10,081 nucleotides of DNA from Bacillota bacterium (lineage in GTDB: Bacteria > Bacillota > Clostridia > Peptostreptococcales > Anaerovoracaceae). Below, in pieces: positions 5,938 through 10,081 of the stretch. A model generated the notes under the pieces. It was not told where the DNA came from, made no database searches, and saw only the letters and a list, made by a program, of their open reading frames with translations. Both the position numbers and the translations under genes were made by a program. The stretch is taken from positions 1 to 10,081 of the forward strand of contig JAQXSU010000021.1 in NCBI GenBank assembly GCA_029219125.1, read 5' to 3'. How positions within the stretch are numbered: position 1 is the stretch's first letter; each line of letters opens with the position of its first letter.

Positions 5938-6783
5938 CTAGCGTCCCATTACTCTGCCTACAGCCGCAAACCCCAGGAAGAAGACCAGGTCAACCAGTAC
6001 TATGGTGGCGCCTACCGGCGTGGAGGCTGCGATGGAAATCAGGATACCCAGTGCAGCACAGCACACGGAAACAGTGGCCGAGCAGATCATGACGCTGCGG
6101 AAGCTGCGAAAGACCCGCATGGCGGATAAGGCAGGGAAGATGATCAGGGCGGAAGTCAGCAGGGCTCCCACCAGGTTCATGGCCAGTACAATGATGACAG
6201 CAGTTACCACCGCGATGATCAGATTGTATGCGCCGGTGTTGACGCCGGTGGCTCTGGCGAAGGTCTCGTCGAAGGTGATGGCGAAAATCTTGTGATAAAA
6301 CAGCACCACCACGGCCAGCACCAGAAGCGACATAACGGCGCAGACCGCCACATCACTGCCCGACAGAGTCAGGATGGAGGTGGAGCCGAACAGGGAACTG
6401 CATACGTCGCCGGAAACATTGGACGACGGAGAAAACAGATTCAGCAGCAGATATCCCAGGGCCATGGCACCGACGGAAACCATGGCCAGTGCTGCATCGC
6501 CGCGCATTCTGGCATTTTGTCCGTTTTTCAGCAGGAAGACTGCAGTCACCACCGTCACCGGAAGGACAATCAGCATTTCATCGGTGACACTGAGGACGGC
6601 CGCCACCGCCATGGCGCCGAAGGCCACGTGGGACAGACCGTCTCCCATGAAGGAATACCGCTTGAGAACCAGCGTAACACCCAGAACGGAAGAACACAGA
6701 GCGATGAGTACGCCGGTAATGAATGCGTACTGGACGAAAGGATATTTCAGATATTCTCCCAGCATATGCAGCAGATCAGTCAT
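5938..6783 (-). CDS. znuB: Zinc ABC transporter, membrane permease
   Basis: This is the membrane subunit of a high-affinity zinc (possibly manganese) importer of the ABC-3 family. It has 281 residues, about the family norm, and eight or so hydrophobic segments. The conserved GDGLSHVAFGA (48-58) lies after the first helix. FDETFARATGVNT (171-183) is the cytoplasmic loop expected to contact the ATPase. NLVGALLTSALIIFPALSA (203-221) is the conserved late helix. The start is ATG at 6783 because GGAGGTGA (6796-6789 on the complement) lies 5 nt before it. An ATG at 6810 would add nine residues encoded inside znuC and has no comparable site. The start overlaps the znuC stop by 8 nt (ATGACTGA), indicating translational coupling. 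Zinc specificity is inferred from the operon, not from the permease itself. Confidence 0.9.
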   Translation of the reverse strand: MTDLLHMLGEYLKYPFVQYAFITGVLIALCSSVLGVTLVLKRYSFMGDGLSHVAFGAMAVAAVLSVTDEMLIVLPVTVVTAVFLLKNGQNARMRGDAALAMVSVGAMALGYLLLNLFSPSSNVSGDVCSSLFGSTSILTLSGSDVAVCAVMSLLVLAVVVLFYHKIFAITFDETFARATGVNTGAYNLIIAVVTAVIIVLAMNLVGALLTSALIIFPALSAMRVFRSFRSVMICSATVSVCCAALGILISIAASTPVGATIVLVDLVFFLGFAAVGRVMGR

Positions 6784-7513
6784 TGCTGTCACCTCCCTCA
6801 GTTCCTGCAATCATAATAGTAGCAAAGGCCTGTCCGATGGAGCTTCGCAGATACTCCTCCTTGGTGCCGAAAAAGAGGGGCTCTTTGGCCAGGTGCAGAA
6901 TATGGGAAGCCTGTCCCAGGGCCTGGGTGATATCATGAGAAATCATGATGACGGTGATGCCTTCTTCCTTATTTAACTTTCCGATAATATCATACATCTC
7001 TGCCGTTGCGGCCGGATCCAGACCCGCCACCGGTTCATCCAGCAGAAGCATTTTTTCCGTGGCGCACAGCGCTCTGGCCAGCAGGACACGCTGCTGCTGT
7101 CCGCCGGAAAGATAACGGTAGGATTCTCCCGACAGATGAGAAATGCCCAGCCGATCCATGATCTTTGCCGCCCGCAGCCGGTCCTGCCGGGAATAGAAAG
7201 GCCGAAGACCACAGCGGGAAAGACAGCCGGAGAGAACCACTTCACGTACCGAAGCAGGAAAATCACGCTGCACCTCCGTCTGCTGGGGCAGGTAGCCGAT
7301 TTCCGTCGGCTTCAGCCCGTCGCCGGTGGTGATGGAGCCGCTCATAATGGGATTTCGCAGATGCAGGATCGTCTTCATCAGGGTGGATTTGCCGGAGCCG
7401 TTTTCGCCCACGATGCAAAGGTAGTCCCCCTGATTCACGGTAAAATTCAGATTTTTCGTGACCGGCTGGCCTTCAAAGCCCAGGGTCAGATTCTCACAAG
7501 TGAGTTGTGCCAT
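6776..7513 (-). CDS. znuC: Zinc ABC transporter, ATP-binding protein
   Basis: This cytoplasmic ATPase subunit drives the importer with ZnuB. At 245 residues it has every core ABC motif. Walker A is GENGSGKST (36-44), the Q-loop is YLPQQ (74-78), and the signature is LSGGQQQR (135-142). Walker B is MLLLDEP (155-161), the D-loop is GLDP (164-167), and the switch His is His193 in MISHD. All catalytic residues look intact. The ATG at 7513 is preceded by GGAGG at short spacing. It starts 13 nt after the znuA stop and overlaps znuB by 8 nt. In other contexts such ATPases serve manganese or iron importers. The His-rich binding protein and Fur-type regulator next door favour zinc. Confidence 0.93.
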   Translation of the reverse strand: MAQLTCENLTLGFEGQPVTKNLNFTVNQGDYLCIVGENGSGKSTLMKTILHLRNPIMSGSITTGDGLKPTEIGYLPQQTEVQRDFPASVREVVLSGCLSRCGLRPFYSRQDRLRAAKIMDRLGISHLSGESYRYLSGGQQQRVLLARALCATEKMLLLDEPVAGLDPAATAEMYDIIGKLNKEEGITVIMISHDITQALGQASHILHLAKEPLFFGTKEEYLRSSIGQAFATIMIAGTEGGDSND

Positions 7514-7526
7514 GTTTTCCTCCAGT

Positions 7527-8639
7527 CTATTGTGCCTGCAGGGCAGTTTTCAGCACCTGCAGATTGTCTTCCATGATGGAAAGATACGTGATTCCGGCGT
7601 CAGCTTCCTTTTGGCCTGCGGCCTGCATGGAATTCAGGGTCAGGATTTCGGCGTCTTTCCTGTCGGAATTGCGGATCACTGTCTGTGCAAAATCCGTCTT
7701 GCTGCCTTCCAGCAGAATGACGGACTGCAGCTGGTGTGCGGACAGTTCTTCCGAAAGGGCGATAATTGTCTCAAAGCTTGCCTCGGTTTCCGCAGAGCAG
7801 CCGGGGAAGGCGGCGAAGCATTCTAAGTCATAATCATGGGCCAGATAACGGAACGGAAAGCGGTCTGCAAAGAGCAGAATCGGACACTCCGCATTACTGA
7901 CGACAGTTTCGTATTTCCGGTCCAGCATCTGCAGGCTGCTGCAGTAGCGCTGCAGATTCTCTTCATATTCTTCTGCGTGGGCAGGATCCAGACTGCATGC
8001 AGCATCTGCGATGCTGCGGCAGGCATCCTGGGCGCACCGCAGGGAAAGCCACAGATGTTCGTCGTATTCCACCTCTTCCGCCTCATGATCCTCCTCGTGG
8101 GAATGGGTATTTCCATCATCAATGCCGGTGTTTTCTTCGTGGCCGTGCCCATGCGCATGGTCGTGATCGTGATGGGCATCATGGGCCATTCCAGGGGTAA
8201 ATTCTTCCTCCAGTTTCTCCACATGATCCAGCAGGGTGAGCACTGCTGCATCCGGATTCTCCGCTGACTCCAGTGCTGCCGGAACCCAGCTTTCGGAATA
8301 TCCGCCCATATGGATGAACAGATCGCAGTTTGCCATGCTGACCATGTTGGCTGCCGTGGGCTGGAAACTGTGCATGTCCGCACCCTGATGGTTCAGCAAT
8401 GTGACCGAAAACTGGTCCGCACGGCTGCCCAGAATCTGCAAGGTCCAGTCATATTGAGGAAAGGCAGTGCAGACGATGGAAGGCTTTTCGGTGCCGCTTC
8501 CGCCGGCGTCTGATGGCATGTCCCCGGCCCGGCAGCCGGAAAGAATCAGGACCGAAACAAGCGCAGAAATCAAAGCGGCCGGAAATTTGTATCGCTTCAT
8601 TCTGCTTTTTCGTTTCCCTCTTCGCATATCTTTATTCAT
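7527..8639 (-). CDS. znuA: Zinc-binding lipoprotein of the ABC importer (His-rich ZnuA type)
   Basis: This is the extracytoplasmic metal-binding subunit that delivers zinc to ZnuBC. It has 370 residues from the start chosen here. The N-terminus is basic, followed by a hydrophobic stretch and the lipobox LSGC, predicting lipidation at Cys36. The cluster A-I fold is indicated by TAFPQYDW (58-65) and DMHSFQPTAANM (88-99) with metal ligand His90. A charged loop with eleven His at 153-185 is typical of zinc carriers. EYDEHLWLSL (191-200) holds His195. LFADRFPFRYLA (256-267) has Asp259 where many ZnuA proteins have a His. TYLSIMEDNLQVLK (351-364) is the C-terminal motif. The start at 8639 has GGAAGGTGGAG just upstream and overlaps the zur stop by 8 nt (ATGAATAA). 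The ATG at 8600 is a weaker alternative, and the one at 8678 lies within zur. Confidence 0.92.
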   Translation of the reverse strand: MNKDMRRGKRKSRMKRYKFPAALISALVSVLILSGCRAGDMPSDAGGSGTEKPSIVCTAFPQYDWTLQILGSRADQFSVTLLNHQGADMHSFQPTAANMVSMANCDLFIHMGGYSESWVPAALESAENPDAAVLTLLDHVEKLEEEFTPGMAHDAHHDHDHAHGHGHEENTGIDDGNTHSHEEDHEAEEVEYDEHLWLSLRCAQDACRSIADAACSLDPAHAEEYEENLQRYCSSLQMLDRKYETVVSNAECPILLFADRFPFRYLAHDYDLECFAAFPGCSAETEASFETIIALSEELSAHQLQSVILLEGSKTDFAQTVIRNSDRKDAEILTLNSMQAAGQKEADAGITYLSIMEDNLQVLKTALQAQ

Positions 8640-9066
8640 GGTCTCCACCTTCCTTCCCGGAGGCAAGACAGATTTCACATGTTCCGTAAAGCAGGGTACG
8701 AGCCAGATCTACGGTGAACCGGTTCTTCCGGGCGATCTCTTCCGCCAGAGCCATGGATGCATCGTCGCTCATGTGGAGCAGCCTGCCGCAGCCGGTACAC
8801 TTCATGTGAATGTGACTATGGCAGCTTTGGCCGCCTACAATCTGATAGGAGGCCTTCCGCCCGCTTCCTCTGCTGAACCGGTGAACCGTGCCGGCTTCCA
8901 CCAGAGAAGGGAGCAGCCGGTAGATGGTGCTTTTTCCCGGACGGCTGCTGCAGGCAGGATCCGTTTCCATGGCAGAGACCATCTCATCGATGGTATAGGC
9001 CCGCTCGCTGTGCTTCTCCAGAAACTGCAGCAGTTCTTTTTTCTGTATGGTCTGATAGGTAGCCAT
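8632..9066 (-). CDS. zur: Fur-family metalloregulator, probably zinc uptake regulator
   Basis: This is a dimeric DNA-binding repressor of the Fur family, 144 residues, the usual length. An N-terminal winged helix (about 1-75) includes STIYRLLPSLVEAGTVHRF (46-64). The dimerisation domain carries SHIHMKCTGCG (84-94) and YGTCEIC (127-133). Cys90, Cys93, Cys130 and Cys133 form the structural zinc site, and His83, His85 and His87 lie in the regulatory metal region. It is the first gene of the zur-znuA-znuC-znuB transcript, which is why Zur is preferred over Fur or PerR. The ATG at 9066 has AAAGGG about 10 nt upstream. The ATG at 9075 would have almost no spacing, and longer frames would start inside the promoter and operator. 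The stop overlaps the znuA start. Confidence 0.88.
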   Translation of the reverse strand: MATYQTIQKKELLQFLEKHSERAYTIDEMVSAMETDPACSSRPGKSTIYRLLPSLVEAGTVHRFSRGSGRKASYQIVGGQSCHSHIHMKCTGCGRLLHMSDDASMALAEEIARKNRFTVDLARTLLYGTCEICLASGKEGGDHE

Positions 9067-9091
9067 TTCGTGCATTCCCTTTCTGTACTGA

Positions 9092-9120
9092 TTCAAATTG
9101 AGAAATTTTCTCACATTGAA
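9092..9120. promoter_or_regulatory. Candidate Zur operator (7-1-7 dyad)
   Basis: The core TGAGAAATTTTCTCA (9099-9113) is a perfect 7-1-7 palindrome, the layout of Fur, Zur and PerR boxes. The symmetry extends to 29 bp (arms 9092-9105 and 9107-9120, 12 of 14 pairs matching). It lies directly downstream of the zur -10 box, covering the predicted transcription start, so bound repressor would block initiation. A second TGAGAAT half-site with an imperfect partner lies at 9157-9171, upstream of the -35 box. Confidence 0.72.
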
Positions 9121-9121
9121 C

Positions 9122-9150
9122 ATAGTACCTTTTTTTATGCAGTATGTCAA
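9122..9150 (-). promoter_or_regulatory. Near-consensus promoter of the zur-znu operon
   Basis: On the - strand, a perfect TTGACA (9150-9145) and TACTAT (9127-9122) are separated by 17 nt. Transcription would begin near 9115, inside the dyad. The -35 box overlaps the TGA stop of the upstream metallophosphoesterase gene (9149-9147). Confidence 0.88.
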
Positions 9151-10025
9151 GGAATTTGAGAATTATTCCTGAATTGACAAAGGTTTTTCGGCCCTGACAG
9201 GACTTCTCTGCAGACATAGAAATACCGGCGTTCATCCACGCAGGTGGTCCATTTCACCAGGATCAGCTGGCCATAGGTCAGTTCCAGGCAGGTGATGGAT
9301 CCGGGATGTACACAGGAACCGGTATTGTAATAGAAGCTGTCCGGGTCCATGGAAAGGACCGGCCTATGGGTGTGACCTGCCACCAGGATCTTTTTCCGGC
9401 TGCCGGCCCAGTCGCTCATGCGCTGCTCGGAAAGGTTTTTTCTGGAGTAGTTTTTCGCGGCACTGGTGGGATCATTCACTCCGGCAAGCTCCAGCGGCTT
9501 CCACAGATAGCGTACCATCCACCGTGCGGCTTTCCAGAGCTGGTTGTTTAGAAGATCCGTCTGGTGACCGTGGATCAGATGCAGATCCGGACACCCATCC
9601 TGCCCCCGGATGATCAGCCCCTGGGAAAAGATTGGCGCAAGGAGAGGAAAACAGTCCTGCGAGGCAGTGAAGAACCGCTTTGCGGATTTTGCCCGGTCAT
9701 GATTGCCCCAGAGAAGAAAGAGACGGCCTGCCGTCTGGAAATCCGTCAGCAGCTGGAATACATCGCTGTGGATCTGGCAGATATCCGGATACCGGCGATT
9801 TTCCCAGAGTTCATCGCCATCCCCCAGCTCAATATATGTGAAGTGATTGCGGCGGTAATAGTGCAGCGCGGCCATATACAGGGGCTTGTTCCGCAGAAAG
9901 CTGTCGTTCCACGTGCCGGTGCCCCGGTGGCAGTCGCTGCACATGACAATCTTCGGATGGTCCTTCGCCCGGATGACCGGTGCGTTCTCCAGTGCCTTAT
10001 CAATCTGATGCTGATAGAATCCCAT
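9147..10025 (-). CDS. Calcineurin-like metallophosphoesterase
   Basis: This predicted cytoplasmic phosphoesterase has 292 residues and two metal ions at the active site. All five metal-site motifs are present in order. SDCHRG (30-35) gives Asp31 and His33, LGDGDELW (67-74) gives Asp69, WGNHDR (106-111) gives Asn108 and His109, HGH (152-154) gives His152, and AGHTH (216-220) gives His218 and His220. No signal peptide or membrane segment is seen. The substrate cannot be told: relatives act on phosphoproteins, nucleotides or lipid-linked diphosphates such as UDP-diacylglucosamine, and motif similarity alone does not decide. The ATG at 10025 follows AAGGAGGT at 7 nt spacing. Its last codons contain part of the zur control region. 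No terminator follows, so readthrough into zur is possible. Confidence 0.85.
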   Translation of the reverse strand: MGFYQHQIDKALENAPVIRAKDHPKIVMCSDCHRGTGTWNDSFLRNKPLYMAALHYYRRNHFTYIELGDGDELWENRRYPDICQIHSDVFQLLTDFQTAGRLFLLWGNHDRAKSAKRFFTASQDCFPLLAPIFSQGLIIRGQDGCPDLHLIHGHQTDLLNNQLWKAARWMVRYLWKPLELAGVNDPTSAAKNYSRKNLSEQRMSDWAGSRKKILVAGHTHRPVLSMDPDSFYYNTGSCVHPGSITCLELTYGQLILVKWTTCVDERRYFYVCREVLSGPKNLCQFRNNSQIP

Positions 10026-10048
10026 GGTAATACCTCCTTGCCTGATTC

Positions 10049-10078
10049 ATCATATGCGGCAGGAGAAAAGGGGGTGAA
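10049..10078 (-). promoter_or_regulatory. Possible promoter of the metallophosphoesterase gene
   Basis: On the - strand, TATGAT (10054-10049) is a good -10 box. TTCACC (10078-10073) is a weak -35 at 18 nt. The window ends 3 nt further on, so whether another gene lies upstream in the same transcript cannot be seen. Confidence 0.35.
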
Positions 10079-10081
10079 GAG

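Noticed and set aside
9067..9150. 28-codon N-terminal extension of the Fur-type protein
   Set aside because: It would begin at the -35 box and include the operator. The Fur fold begins right after ATG 9066, which has its own ribosome binding site.

Overview
The window reads as a chromosomal stretch from a moderately GC-rich, probably anaerobic Firmicute (Clostridia-like). This rests on strong AGGAGG-type ribosome binding sites, sigma-A-like promoters, a short glutamate 5-kinase without a PUA domain, an HTH/desulfoferrodoxin-like fusion protein, and a zinc-uptake lipoprotein with the clostridial-style ADRFPFRYL motif. No lineage closer than that can be named from sequence alone. No tRNA, rRNA, CRISPR array, transposase or phage gene was seen.

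Left part (1-4153, all + strand): the tail of an imidazolonepropionase-type amidohydrolase, then proB and proA, which make glutamate-5-semialdehyde for proline synthesis, then an AEC-family permease closely downstream. After a short regulatory gap with a 17-nt-period direct repeat and a promoter comes a regulator-like gene. It joins an XRE helix-turn-helix, a desulforedoxin-type Cys4 motif and a degenerate superoxide-reductase-like domain. A clear intrinsic terminator closes this half.

Middle (4154-5937): a gene-free, partly AT-rich interval contains a 158-bp foldback with 11-bp perfect terminal arms and a second 11-bp inner stem. It is followed by the terminator of metY, an O-acetylhomoserine sulfhydrylase gene on the - strand. 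metY has its own near-consensus promoter.

Right part (5938-10025, all - strand): a compact zinc-uptake operon, zur - znuA - znuC - znuB, in transcription order. Two of its junctions overlap by 8 nt. A near-consensus promoter (TTGACA, 17 nt, TACTAT) overlaps the stop codon of the upstream metallophosphoesterase gene. A perfect 7-1-7 dyad at the predicted transcription start looks like the Zur operator, giving autoregulated zinc-responsive control of the whole operon.

Most of the window is ordinary metabolism and transport. The parts that merit a second look are the SOR-like domain on the HTH protein with lost metal ligands, the 158-bp foldback, and the architecture of the zur control region.
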